A model generated the notes under the pieces. It worked only from the letters and a program-made list of their open reading frames with translations. It was not told the origin of the DNA and did no database searches. A stretch of 64,000 nt of DNA from [Empedobacter] haloabium (GTDB taxonomy: Bacteria; Pseudomonadota; Gammaproteobacteria; Burkholderiales; Burkholderiaceae_D), in contig CP136508.1 in NCBI GenBank assembly GCA_008011715.2, forward strand, positions 5,952,001-6,016,000, written 5' to 3'. The number at the start of each line of letters is the position of its first letter. Positions within the stretch are counted from its first letter, which is position 1. Below, in pieces: positions 54,529 to 63,729 of this stretch. The translations under genes were made by a program, and so were the position numbers.

Positions 54529-56597
54529 GTGATTTCCTTCGTTTTCGGGGTGGCCAGCAGTTCCTTCATGCGCGCCAGGCGCTCGCGTGGACTGATGACT
54601 TCGGTTTCTTTCGGCGGCGCGTCGCCCACGTCCAGCTGCATCTCGGCAATGAAGCGCGACACGTCACAGTGCACGTGCTCGCCGCCGCGTTTTCTCTTCT
54701 TGCACCACGTCAGCTGCAACGTGCGCTTGGCGCGGGTGATGCCCACGTACATCAGGCGCCGCTCTTCCTCGATGCGCTGGGCCAGCGTCTCGACGGGCGC
54801 GTCCGGATCGCCCTTGTGCGGCAGGATGCCCTCTTCCACGCCGACCAGGAACACGTGCGGATATTCCAGCCCTTTCGAGGCGTGCAGGGTGGACATGCGG
54901 ATCGCGTCCGGGTCTTCGTCCTTGCCTTCCAGCATGGACATCAGCGCGACCATCTGCGTCAACTCCAATACGTTTTTCTCTTCACCGTCGCGGTCCTTGC
55001 CGCCGCGGCCGCGGTCCTTCAGCCATTGCACGAAGTCCAGCACGTTCTGCCAGCGGCTTTGCGCGGCGCGCTCTTCCAGCGTGTCGTACAGGTAGTGCTC
55101 GTAGTGGATGGCTTCCATCAGGTCGTCCAGCACCTGCGCCGCGTTGTCGCCGCTGCCGGCCGGGCCGGGCCGGCTGGCGCGCGACTCCAGGTCGTTGATG
55201 AAGTTGCAGAAGTCGCGCAACGGGCCCAGCTGGCGGTCGGTCAGCTTGGCCTCGATGCCGCCCTTGAAGACGGCTTCGAACAGCGAGCACTGCCACTGGC
55301 CCGAGAACGCGCCCAGCACTTCCAGCGTGGACTGGCCGATACCGCGGCGCGGCGTCGTCACGGCGCGGATGAAGGCGGGATCGTCGTCCTGGTTCGCCAG
55401 CAGGCGCAGGTAGGCGATGATGTCCTTGATCTCGGCCTTGTCGAAGAAGCTCTGCCCGCCCGAGATCGTGTACGGAATGCGCTGGTTGCGCAGCGCCTGC
55501 TCGATCACGCGGGCCTGGTGGTTGCCGCGGTACAGGATCGCGTAATCCGACCATTTGTTCTTGCGCTCGAAGTGGTCGGCCGAGATCATGATGGCGACCT
55601 GCTCGGCTTCCTGCTCGTCGTTCGGCATCGCATGCACCTTGATCGGCTCGCCCAGGCCGTGCTCGGACCACAGCGCCTTCTCGAACAGTTTCGGGTTGTT
55701 CGCGATGACGGCGTTGGCGGCCTGCAGGATGCGCGTGGTGGAGCGGTAGTTCTGCTCCAGCTTGATCAATTTGAGGTCGGGGAAGTCCACCTGCAGGTTG
55801 GCCAGGTTTTCCACCGAGGCGCCGCGCCAGGCGTAGATGGCCTGGTCGTCGTCGCCGACGGCCGTGAACATCGGCTTCTTGCCCAGTCCCGTCACCATCA
55901 GTTTCAGCAGCTCGTACTGGCAGGTATTGGTGTCCTGGTACTCGTCCACCAGCAGGTAGCGCAGGCGGCGCTGCCATTTGTCGCGCACCGTCTCGTTGTC
56001 GCGGAACAGTTCCACCGGCAGGCGGATCAGGTCGTCGAAGTCGACCGCCTGGTACGACGACAGCGTCGCCACGTAGCTGGCGTAGATGCGGGCCGACTGC
56101 GCCTCGTCCTCGTCCTTCGCATTGCGCAGCGCCAGCTCGGGCGTGACGAGGCCGTTCTTCCACAGCGAGATGTCGTTCTGGATGCGGCGGATCAGCTGCT
56201 TGTCCGTCGTGATGGCGAGGTCCTGCACCAGCGAATAGCAGTCGTCGCTGTCCATGATGGAAAAGCGGTCCTTCAGGCCCAGGTGATTCGCTTCCTGGCG
56301 CAGGATCTTCACGCCCAGCGAGTGGAACGTGGACACCGTCAACAGCTTGGCCTGGCGCGGCTGTTTCAGCAGCTTGGCCACCCGTTCCTGCATTTCCAGC
56401 GCGGCTTTGTTGGTGAACGTCAGCGCGGCGATCGTGCGCGGATCGTAGCCGCGGTCCTCGATCATGTAGGTGATCTTCTGCGTGATGACGCGCGTCTTGC
56501 CCGAGCCGGCGCCGGCCAGCACGAGGGCCGGACCGTCGAGGTACAGCACGGCTTCGCTTTGCGGCCCGTTCAGGCCGAATTGTGGTGCATTGGACAT
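54525..56597 (-). CDS. rep: UvrD/Rep superfamily I DNA helicase
   Basis: 690 residues from ATG 56597 (MSNAPQFGLNGPQSEAV). Helicase motifs in order: LAGAGSGKTRVI (I), TFTNKAALEM (Ia), LLVDEYQDTN (II), VGDDDQAIYAWRGA (III), LEQNYRST (IV), STLHASKGLEYPHVFLVG (V), EERRLMYVGITRAKRTL (VI). Length and sequence fit Rep, the 3'-5' helicase that helps forks pass obstacles; UvrD would usually be longer. Overlaps slyX. Confidence 0.94.
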   Translation of the reverse strand: MSNAPQFGLNGPQSEAVLYLDGPALVLAGAGSGKTRVITQKITYMIEDRGYDPRTIAALTFTNKAALEMQERVAKLLKQPRQAKLLTVSTFHSLGVKILRQEANHLGLKDRFSIMDSDDCYSLVQDLAITTDKQLIRRIQNDISLWKNGLVTPELALRNAKDEDEAQSARIYASYVATLSSYQAVDFDDLIRLPVELFRDNETVRDKWQRRLRYLLVDEYQDTNTCQYELLKLMVTGLGKKPMFTAVGDDDQAIYAWRGASVENLANLQVDFPDLKLIKLEQNYRSTTRILQAANAVIANNPKLFEKALWSEHGLGEPIKVHAMPNDEQEAEQVAIMISADHFERKNKWSDYAILYRGNHQARVIEQALRNQRIPYTISGGQSFFDKAEIKDIIAYLRLLANQDDDPAFIRAVTTPRRGIGQSTLEVLGAFSGQWQCSLFEAVFKGGIEAKLTDRQLGPLRDFCNFINDLESRASRPGPAGSGDNAAQVLDDLMEAIHYEHYLYDTLEERAAQSRWQNVLDFVQWLKDRGRGGKDRDGEEKNVLELTQMVALMSMLEGKDEDPDAIRMSTLHASKGLEYPHVFLVGVEEGILPHKGDPDAPVETLAQRIEEERRLMYVGITRAKRTLQLTWCKKRKRGGEHVHCDVSRFIAEMQLDVGDAPPKETEVISPRERLARMKELLATPKTKEIT

Positions 56598-56715
56598 GAT
56601 GGCAGGAGGGATGAGCAAACTCAGCCGGCCATTGTACCGCCTCGGCCATTGATATTTGCGCCGCCGGAGGAATATAGTGCTGTCAACCACCCTCTTCGCC
56701 GCCGGCACCAGCACT

Positions 56716-57198
56716 ATGAAATTCGAGCATCTGATTGAAATCAACGATCCGCTGAACCCGCTGATCGACACCCTCACCCACGAACAGCTGTGGCGTGGCC
56801 TCGTGCTGCGCGCCGAATCGCCCAAGCTGTTCGTGCCGCACCTGGACGAGTGCCACATCCAGGACCGCACCGACAAGGGTTTCAAACGCACGCAGCGCTA
56901 TGGCGCGCTGGTGATCGAGGATACCGTCGTGCTGGAATACCCCGACCGCATCCGCTACGAGGTGGCGCCGCAGGGCGAGATCAGCAAGTCCAGCCTGACG
57001 ATGACGATCGAGTCGCACGGCACCGAGCGGCTGTACGTGCGCTTCGAGTACGAGGACGCGCACGACGCGCTGGAAGACGAGGCCAACAAGATGTACGACG
57101 AGTTCCGCCGCTCCGCCTACCAGGAGTCGGACATCGACACGATCCGCGTGCTGCGCAGCCTGGCCGAGGAAGGCAGGCTGGATGCGACCTTGAACTGA
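56716..57198 (+). CDS. SRPBCC family protein (AtaL-like, DUF1857)
   Basis: 160 residues from ATG 56716. MKFEHLIEINDPLNPLIDTL and TLTHEQLWRGLVLRAESPKLF match the AtaL-like SRPBCC group; the pocket-forming helix is at the C-terminus (IDTIRVLRSLAEEG). Probably binds a small hydrophobic molecule. Divergent from rep; its stop touches the convergent HD-GYP gene's end. Confidence 0.85.
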   Translation: MKFEHLIEINDPLNPLIDTLTHEQLWRGLVLRAESPKLFVPHLDECHIQDRTDKGFKRTQRYGALVIEDTVVLEYPDRIRYEVAPQGEISKSSLTMTIESHGTERLYVRFEYEDAHDALEDEANKMYDEFRRSAYQESDIDTIRVLRSLAEEGRLDATLN

Positions 57199-58311
57199 TC
57201 AGGGCAGCGCCGCCCGCCCCCACACCTGGTCCATCCGGAACGTGGCGTCGACCTGCTCGGCGCTGAGCACGTCGCGGATGGCGGACAGGTCGGCGCGCGT
57301 GTCGCGCTGCAGGAAAACGTCCAGCTTGGCGCCGCGCGGGCCGATGAAGGTCTGGACATACGGCGTCGTCGAGTTCAGGCCCTTGCGCGCCACCACGCCC
57401 ACCTCCCCGTTCAGCAAGCGCACGTAGGTGCCGATCGGGTAGATGCCCAACTCCCGGATCAGCACGGCGCCCAGTTGCGCGTCCAGCGCGTGGCGCGCTT
57501 CCAGCAGGATGTCACGCAGGGCCGCGTTCGGCAGCATCGGCTTGCGGTAGGGCCGCGTGGAGACGCGCGCGCAGTAGCGGTCGGCCAGCGCGATCAGCTT
57601 GGCCGGGCACGGGATCGCATCGCCCGCCAGCCCGCGCGGGTAGCCGGAGCCGTCCTCGTTTTCATGGTGCGCCAGCACGCAGTCCAGCCAGACGGGGTCC
57701 TGCACGCCCGCCTGGCGCAGCAGCGCGATACCCCGCTCGGGGTGCGCCCGCACCAGCGAGCGCTCCGCGTCGGTCAGCAGGCCGCGCTCGTCCTGCAGTT
57801 GCAGCATGCCCACGTTCATCGTCAGCGCGGCCAGCAGCATCGACTGCTGCTCGGCCGGTTCGCGCTTGATGGCGCGGGCGACGATCAGGGCCACGACGGC
57901 CGTATCGATACAATGCCGCACCGCATACGACGCGGCCTGCTGGTTGTGCAGGATGCAGGCGGCCGCCACCTCGGGATTGACGTCGACCGCTGCGCGCACG
58001 AGGGCCGCCACCTGCTCCAGCTCGGCCTGGACGGCGCCGCCGCCGGCGACGATCCGTTGCAATAGCGGCTCGAGCGCGGTCAATGCCTGGTTCAACAGGC
58101 GCACGACCGATGGCGGCTCGGCCACGGCGGCGACCGGGTCGCGGTACTCGGGATCGTCGATGAAACCGCGCGCGACCAGCGCGTCCAGCTGGCTGTCGGA
58201 CGTGGGCACATAGCCCTTGCGCACCAGCAGGGCGCCGTTGTCGCCGCAGACGTCCCAGGGCAGCAGCTCGCCGAGGCGTACGTCACCGTAGGTCAAGCGT
58301 CTGATGGTCAT
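57199..58311 (-). CDS. HD-GYP domain protein lacking the HD metal dyad
   Basis: 370 residues from ATG 58311 (GAGGGCACC just upstream). N-terminal DUF3391-like part, then an HD-GYP domain. The GYP part is intact: HHENEDGSGYPRGLAG, IALADRYCA, RPYRKPM. The dyad that gives the domain its name, normally AALLHDIG, reads AALTMNVG (Met165-Asn166). HD-GYP enzymes degrade c-di-GMP through a metal centre using these residues, so this copy may be catalytically dead or a c-di-GMP receptor. A PilZ-like or other output was not recognised. Confidence 0.87.
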   Translation of the reverse strand: MTIRRLTYGDVRLGELLPWDVCGDNGALLVRKGYVPTSDSQLDALVARGFIDDPEYRDPVAAVAEPPSVVRLLNQALTALEPLLQRIVAGGGAVQAELEQVAALVRAAVDVNPEVAAACILHNQQAASYAVRHCIDTAVVALIVARAIKREPAEQQSMLLAALTMNVGMLQLQDERGLLTDAERSLVRAHPERGIALLRQAGVQDPVWLDCVLAHHENEDGSGYPRGLAGDAIPCPAKLIALADRYCARVSTRPYRKPMLPNAALRDILLEARHALDAQLGAVLIRELGIYPIGTYVRLLNGEVGVVARKGLNSTTPYVQTFIGPRGAKLDVFLQRDTRADLSAIRDVLSAEQVDATFRMDQVWGRAALP

Positions 58312-58424
58312 GGTGCCCTCTCCTGTGCTGGCAAGACCCTTCTTACCAAGGGTCAAGAGTCCATACCAAAATGCAATAGAGAACTGCCTTGAATACCACG
58401 ACTGTTGTTTTCAGTGCAGCACCG

Positions 58425-59870
58425 TCATGTGCCGGGCGTGCAGTCGGGACAAGGCTGCGGCGCCTCCGGCGGCGGGTGTTTCAGCCGCTCGGCCAGGTCG
58501 CGCAGCGCCGTGCGCACCCCTTCCTCGACCACCGGGTGATAGAACGGCATGTCCAGCATGGCCGCCACCGTCAGCTGGGCCTGCACGGCCCAGGACAGCA
58601 GATGGCCGATGTGCTCGGCCCGTGGGCCGATCATTTCCGCGCCCAGGAAGCGGCCGCTGCCATATTCGCCGTACACGCGCAACATGCCGCGGTTCTGCAG
58701 CATCACGCGGCTGCGCCCCTGGTTGGCGAACGACACCATGCCGATGGCAAAGCGGCCGCCGTGGCTGCGGCACAGGTCGCCGTAGCCGGCGCCCAGGGTG
58801 GCGATCTGCGGCTCGGTAAACGCGATCGCCAGCGGCGTGCGGCGCAGCCCCGGTGTCACCAGCGGGAAGGTGCCGGCGTTGTGGCCGGCGATCTTGCCCT
58901 GGTCCGCCGCCTCGGGCAGCAGCGGCAGTTCGTCGTTGACGTCGCCGGCGATAAAGATCGGACTGGTGCCGCACTGCATCGTATGCTTGTCGTACAGCGG
59001 AATGCCGCGCCGGTCCAGTTCGATGCCGGCCAGGTCCAGCCGCAGCGCGTGGACGTTCGGCGTGCGGCCGATGGCGGCCAGCACGTAATCGTAGCGCTCG
59101 GTGCGCGTGTTGCCGTCGCCGTCGCGCGTCACCAGCGCCAGCTGCTGGCCGTCGGCCTGGACGGACACGACCTGGGTCTTGAACCGGATGTCGAGTTCTT
59201 CCTGCAGCACGCTGGCCGCGTTGGCCAGCACCGCCGGATCGGCCAGCTGCGCGATGCTGCCGCCGCGCGCGTACAGCGCCACGCGCACGCCCAGCCGGTG
59301 CAGCGCCTGACCCAGTTCCAGCCCGATGACGCCGGTGCCGATGACGGCGACGGAGCCCGGCAGGTCGGTCCAGTCGAACACGGCGTCACTGTGGATCACG
59401 CGCGGGCCCGCGGCCGCCCACTCTTCGGGCACGAGCGGTTTCGAGCCGGTCGCGATGACGATGCGTTCGGCATGCACGGTGGTGTGGTCGCCCACTTGCA
59501 GCGTGTCCGGCCCCGTGAAGCGGGCATAGCCGCGAATCTTGTCGTCGGCCGGCAGTTCCTCGACATTCTCGATCACGAAGCCGACAAAACGGTCGCGCTC
59601 GCGCCGCACCCGATCCATGACGGCGGCGCCGTCGATGCGCACAGTGCCGGGATGGACGCCAAAGCCGGGCGCGACCTGCAACGCATGCGCCGCCTCGCCG
59701 GCCGAGATCAGCAGCTTGCTGGGCATGCAGCCGACGCGGGCGCACGTGGTGCCATAGGGGCCGCCTTCGATCAGCACCGCATGCTTGCCGGCGGCGCGCG
59801 CGGCGCGATAGGCCGACAGCCCGGCGCTGCCCGCGCCGATCACGGCCACGTCGCAACGAATTTCCTTCAT
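58425..59870 (-). CDS. Dihydrolipoyl dehydrogenase-like pyridine nucleotide-disulfide oxidoreductase
   Basis: 481 residues from ATG 59870 (GGAGG upstream). FAD site CDVAVIGAGSAGLSAYRAA; redox-active disulfide GTTCARVGCMPSK (CxxxxC); NAD site VAVIGTGVIGLELGQAL; second FAD site PIFIAGDVNDELPLL; C-terminal HPVVEEGVRTAL has the His-Glu pair that activates the disulfide. No lipoyl enzyme complex genes are near, so it may be a free-standing reductase. It ends with an extra CPDC pair. Divergent from argP. Confidence 0.9.
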   Translation of the reverse strand: MKEIRCDVAVIGAGSAGLSAYRAARAAGKHAVLIEGGPYGTTCARVGCMPSKLLISAGEAAHALQVAPGFGVHPGTVRIDGAAVMDRVRRERDRFVGFVIENVEELPADDKIRGYARFTGPDTLQVGDHTTVHAERIVIATGSKPLVPEEWAAAGPRVIHSDAVFDWTDLPGSVAVIGTGVIGLELGQALHRLGVRVALYARGGSIAQLADPAVLANAASVLQEELDIRFKTQVVSVQADGQQLALVTRDGDGNTRTERYDYVLAAIGRTPNVHALRLDLAGIELDRRGIPLYDKHTMQCGTSPIFIAGDVNDELPLLPEAADQGKIAGHNAGTFPLVTPGLRRTPLAIAFTEPQIATLGAGYGDLCRSHGGRFAIGMVSFANQGRSRVMLQNRGMLRVYGEYGSGRFLGAEMIGPRAEHIGHLLSWAVQAQLTVAAMLDMPFYHPVVEEGVRTALRDLAERLKHPPPEAPQPCPDCTPGT

Positions 59871-59991
59871 TTTGCCTCCAGACATGATGGGCCGAGTCTA
59901 CACCGTTTGCCCGGCACGGCGCCTCAGCCATGCGAAGGGACCTGACAATATTAGCCTTGCTTATAATTTTCAATAACTATAAGCTCACCTT

Positions 59992-60879
59992 ATGGACCAA
60001 CTCGATTATCGCGCCCTGGCGGTGCTGGACGCTGTCGCCACCCACGGCAGTTTCGACAAGGCAGCGGCTGCCCTCGGCATCAGCCAACCGGCTGTCTCGC
60101 AGCGTATCAAGGCGCTGGAGGACGCGGCCGGCCGCCTGCTGATCGTGCGCAGCGCGCCCGCCGTGCCGACCGGGCTGGGGCAGCGGCTGATCAGCCACTA
60201 CCGCAACGTCAAGCTGATGGAAGCCACGCTGGACATCGACCTGGGCAAGACGGTCAGCATGCCGGAATTGTCGGTGGCGGTGGACGCGGCCAGCCTGGCG
60301 ACCTGGTTCCCGCTGTGCCTGCCGCCGCTGCTGACGCCGCCGCGCTGCCAGCTCGACATCCAGCTGGCGAGCCAGGACGAGGCGCTGCACCGGCTGCGCG
60401 AGGGCAGCGTGTTCGGCGCCGTGGTGGCGGAGGATGGCGCCGAGCTGAAAGGCCCCAACGGCACGCCGCTGGGCGGCATGCGCTACGTCTGCGTGGCCAC
60501 ACCCCAGTTTGCCGCGCACTGGTTCGGTGACGGTTTTACCCGCGAGGCGGTGCAACTGGCCCCGGCCGTGGTGCATGACCGCGAGCTGACGGCACGCTTC
60601 CTGGCCGAACATCTGGATACGACGGGCCCCTTCCCCCATCACACCTTGCCGCTGTCGACGGCGCTGAACGACTGCCTGCTGGGTGGCCACGCCTACGGCC
60701 TGCTGCCCTATCTGCAAGCCGCCAATGCCCTCGGCCAGGGTCACCTGGTCGACCTGCTGCCGGCCGCGTATGTCGATGTGCCGCTGGCCTGGCAGGCGTG
60801 GGAGCTCGATACGCCGTTTACGCGGGCGTTGTCGGAGCAGGTGGTGGCGGTGGCGCGGAAGTATCTGGTGCAGGATTGA
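59992..60879 (+). CDS. argP: LysR-family regulator ArgP
   Basis: 295 residues. MDQLDYRALAVLDAVATHGS, then ALGISQPAVSQRIKALE as the LysR helix-turn-helix, match ArgP/IciA. ArgP senses lysine and activates arginine/lysine export and metabolism genes, such as lysE/argO. No exporter is adjacent. The divergent disulfide oxidoreductase shares the 121-nt intergenic region. A clear terminator follows. Confidence 0.93.
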   Translation: MDQLDYRALAVLDAVATHGSFDKAAAALGISQPAVSQRIKALEDAAGRLLIVRSAPAVPTGLGQRLISHYRNVKLMEATLDIDLGKTVSMPELSVAVDAASLATWFPLCLPPLLTPPRCQLDIQLASQDEALHRLREGSVFGAVVAEDGAELKGPNGTPLGGMRYVCVATPQFAAHWFGDGFTREAVQLAPAVVHDRELTARFLAEHLDTTGPFPHHTLPLSTALNDCLLGGHAYGLLPYLQAANALGQGHLVDLLPAAYVDVPLAWQAWELDTPFTRALSEQVVAVARKYLVQD

Positions 60880-60897
60880 AGAGCCGTTGAAAGCAAA

Positions 60898-60921
60898 AAA
60901 ACCCGCCAGAGCGGGTTTTCT
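60898..60921 (+). terminator. Terminator of argP
   Basis: AAAACCCGC / GCGGGTTTT with loop CAGA, followed by CTT. Confidence 0.8.
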
Positions 60922-61033
60922 TATAGATCCGGGTGGTCCCGTCGAGCGGGACCAGAACTGACCTGGCGTCATCACCAGTATGGTGGCTGGGAGAGGACAA
61001 ATCCAGGGCTGCAAACTCAGTATAGCATGGCTC

Positions 61034-61702
61034 ATGGCATACTTCGAGGCGTGCGTCAGGGACTGGACGGACTTGGAAAAGCATTTTTCCGCAGCAAGGC
61101 TAGGGCGGTATCGCGCCTCCTGCGGCGGTGACGTTGCAAAGGCCGCGCAAGCCTACGTGCCTAATCTGACCTTGGCGGCAGCCATGGTACCGATGCTCAG
61201 CGTGCTCGAGATTGCGTTAAAAAACGGCATGCATCACCGCCTGGCAGTTCGCTATCAGCGCAACGACTGGTGGGAGTCCTGGGGCACTGATCCGCTATTC
61301 GCGCGCCAGCAAGATGAAATCGCGCAGGCAAAACTTAAACTACGGCGGCGTGCCGAATTGGCGACCCCGGACAAGGTCGTGGCCGAGCTGGCATTCGGAT
61401 TCTGGAGTTCGCTATTCAATAAGCAATTCCAGGGCACGTTGTGGCATGAATTGCGCTTGGTCTTCCCACGCTGCCCCAAGCCGCTGCGCCAGAGGCATAC
61501 TGTCTCGGCAGCGCTCAACCAGATGCGCGACCTGCGGAATCGTGTCTTTCATCATGAGCAACTTTTGTGGCTGACGCCATCGCTGATCGATCTGCATGGC
61601 AGGGGTATCGAGACGATCGGTTGGCTCGATCCGAAGCTGGTGCCCTGGCTAGCCGGTTTTGATCGCCTTCCAGCCACCTGGGCCGCGGTGCGCTCCGCCT
61701 GA
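61034..61702 (+). CDS. Abi-family (abortive infection-like) HEPN protein
   Basis: 222 residues from ATG 61034. The N-terminal ARLGRYRASCGGDVAKAAQAY and LSVLEIALKNGMHHRL plus DWWESW and the block QMRDLRNRVFHHEQLLW match Abi-like proteins (AbiD/F type). R168-x4-H173 is the HEPN ribonuclease motif. Known Abi proteins of this group cause phage-dependent arrest. No partner gene is seen; it lies between argP's terminator and priA (5 nt gap, convergent). Confidence 0.88.
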   Translation: MAYFEACVRDWTDLEKHFSAARLGRYRASCGGDVAKAAQAYVPNLTLAAAMVPMLSVLEIALKNGMHHRLAVRYQRNDWWESWGTDPLFARQQDEIAQAKLKLRRRAELATPDKVVAELAFGFWSSLFNKQFQGTLWHELRLVFPRCPKPLRQRHTVSAALNQMRDLRNRVFHHEQLLWLTPSLIDLHGRGIETIGWLDPKLVPWLAGFDRLPATWAAVRSA

Positions 61703-61707
61703 CCTGG

Positions 61708-63729
61708 TCAGATATCCACCGGATCCACCTCCAGCGACCACTTCACCCGCGACTTCATCTCGCGCAAGCGCGTCATCCACTCCTTCAGGAACGCCTGCAA
61801 CGCCGGGCGCGACGGCGACTCCACCAGCAACTGCGCCCGATCGACGTTGTACACCCGCGTCATGCTCATCGGGATCGGGTCGTTGATGGTGATGCCCTCG
61901 TGCGGCACGCAGTCGCGCGCGGCCGCCAGGAATTCCAGCGCCTTGGCCAGTTCCGGCGCTTCCGCCCGCAGCATCGCCTGGTACAGGTAAGGCGGCAGGC
62001 CGGCCTGCTCGCGCTCGGCCAGCAGCGCCGTGGCGAAGCGGTCGTAGTCGTGGCGGACGATGGCGCCGTACAGCGGATGCTCCGGATAGCGCGTCTGCAC
62101 CAGCACTTCGCTGGGGCTGCCGCCGTCGGTCTGCGCCGTGCGCCCGGCACGTCCCGCCACCTGCATCAGCTGTGCGAACAGGCGTTCGCTGGCGCGGTAG
62201 TCGTGCGAGAACAGTGCCGTGTCGGGATTGAGGATGCCGACCAGGGTCAGCTTTTTGAAATCGTGGCCCTTGGCGACCATCTGCGTGCCGATCAGGATGT
62301 CCACGTCGCCCCGGTGCACCGTGTCGAACGCCTCCTGCGCGCTGCCCTTGCGGCGCGTGGAGTCGGCGTCGATGCGCAGGATACGCGCCTCGGGGAACAT
62401 CGCCTGCAGCCCCTCTTCCACCCGCTGTGTGCCGCGGCCCAGCGGCTGCAGGTCGATATTGCCGCAGGTCGGGCAGTGACGCGGGATGCGCATCTCCAGG
62501 CTGCAGTGGTGGCAGCGCAATTTGTGCTCGCCCTTGTGCAGCACCATGAAGGCGGTGCAGCGCTGGCAGTCGCTGATCCAGCCGCACGACTCGCAGCAGA
62601 TCACGGGCGCGTAGCCGCGCCGGTTCAGGAACAGCAGCGATTGCTCGCCGCGCGCGAGGCGCAGTTTCAGGGCGTCGATCAGCGGCTGCGTCAGGCCGTC
62701 GCGCGGCTTGTCGTGTTCCAGGTTGATCAGCTTGACGGCCGGCAGCGTGGCCTGGCTGACGGCGCGCTGGCGCAGCTCCAGCTTGCGGTAGCGTTTGGCC
62801 AGCGCGTGATGCCAGGTCTCCAGCGACGGTGTCGCCGAACCCAATACCACCGGGATCTTGAGCTGCCAGGCGCGCCACACGGCCAGGTCGCGCGCCGAAT
62901 AGCGCAATCCTTCCTGCTGCTTGTACGACGGATCGTGCTCCTCGTCGATGACGATCAGCTTCAGGTGCGGCAGCGAAGCCAGGATGGCGAGGCGGGTGCC
63001 CAGCACGATGCGGGCCTGGCCCTGGTGCGCGGCCAGCCAGTGCAGCATGCGCTCGCCCTCGGACAGGCTGCTGTGCAGCGTGGCCAGCATCACCCCCGGG
63101 AAGCGTGCGCGGATATTCGCTTCCAGCTGCGGCGTGAGGTTGATTTCCGGGACAAGGATCAGGATCTGACCGTCCGGCTCGCGCGCCAGCACCTGGGCGC
63201 AGGCCTGCAGGTACACCTCGGTCTTGCCGCTGCCGGTCACGCCGTACAGCAGGGTGGGCGTGAAGCCCTGCGCGCCGCCGATGGCATCGGCGGCGGCCTG
63301 CTGCTCAGGGTTCAGCGTCGGCATGTCGACCGGTGTGGGGTCGTGTGTGTCCGTCAGCTTGGCCAGCTTCTTGATGGCCCGGTCCAGCGCGACCGTCGTG
63401 GTCACGCGCAGGTTCTTCGGCAGCCCCGGCAACGCCACCTCGCCCACTGGGCGCTGGTAATACTCGGCAGCAAAGCCGGCCAGCGCGATCCATTGTGGCG
63501 ACAGCGGCGCCAGCTGGGTGCGCACGGCCAGGGCGTCCTTCAGTTTGTCCGCCGGGACGTCGCTGCTGTCGCGGATGGCGACGATCAGGCCGACCACCTC
63601 GCGCGTGCCGAACGGCACCAGCGCCAGTTGGCCGACTTGCGGCCGTTGCGCGCTCTCGCCTTCCCAGCGATAGTCGAAGACAGCGTTCAGTGGCGTATCG
63701 AGCGCGATTTGCAGGAAGCAGTGGGTCAT
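61708..63729 (-). CDS. priA: Primosomal protein N' (PriA helicase)
   Basis: 673 residues. N-terminal DNA-binding part (CFLQIALDTPLNAVFDYRW), Walker A GVTGSGKTEVYL, VIDEEHDPSYKQQEG (DEEH), zinc-binding Cys array (CCESCGWISDCQRC, CHHCSLEMRIPRHCPTCG), and LIGTQMVAKGHDF. PriA recognises abandoned forks and reloads DnaB. Complete. Confidence 0.96.
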   Translation of the reverse strand: MTHCFLQIALDTPLNAVFDYRWEGESAQRPQVGQLALVPFGTREVVGLIVAIRDSSDVPADKLKDALAVRTQLAPLSPQWIALAGFAAEYYQRPVGEVALPGLPKNLRVTTTVALDRAIKKLAKLTDTHDPTPVDMPTLNPEQQAAADAIGGAQGFTPTLLYGVTGSGKTEVYLQACAQVLAREPDGQILILVPEINLTPQLEANIRARFPGVMLATLHSSLSEGERMLHWLAAHQGQARIVLGTRLAILASLPHLKLIVIDEEHDPSYKQQEGLRYSARDLAVWRAWQLKIPVVLGSATPSLETWHHALAKRYRKLELRQRAVSQATLPAVKLINLEHDKPRDGLTQPLIDALKLRLARGEQSLLFLNRRGYAPVICCESCGWISDCQRCTAFMVLHKGEHKLRCHHCSLEMRIPRHCPTCGNIDLQPLGRGTQRVEEGLQAMFPEARILRIDADSTRRKGSAQEAFDTVHRGDVDILIGTQMVAKGHDFKKLTLVGILNPDTALFSHDYRASERLFAQLMQVAGRAGRTAQTDGGSPSEVLVQTRYPEHPLYGAIVRHDYDRFATALLAEREQAGLPPYLYQAMLRAEAPELAKALEFLAAARDCVPHEGITINDPIPMSMTRVYNVDRAQLLVESPSRPALQAFLKEWMTRLREMKSRVKWSLEVDPVDI

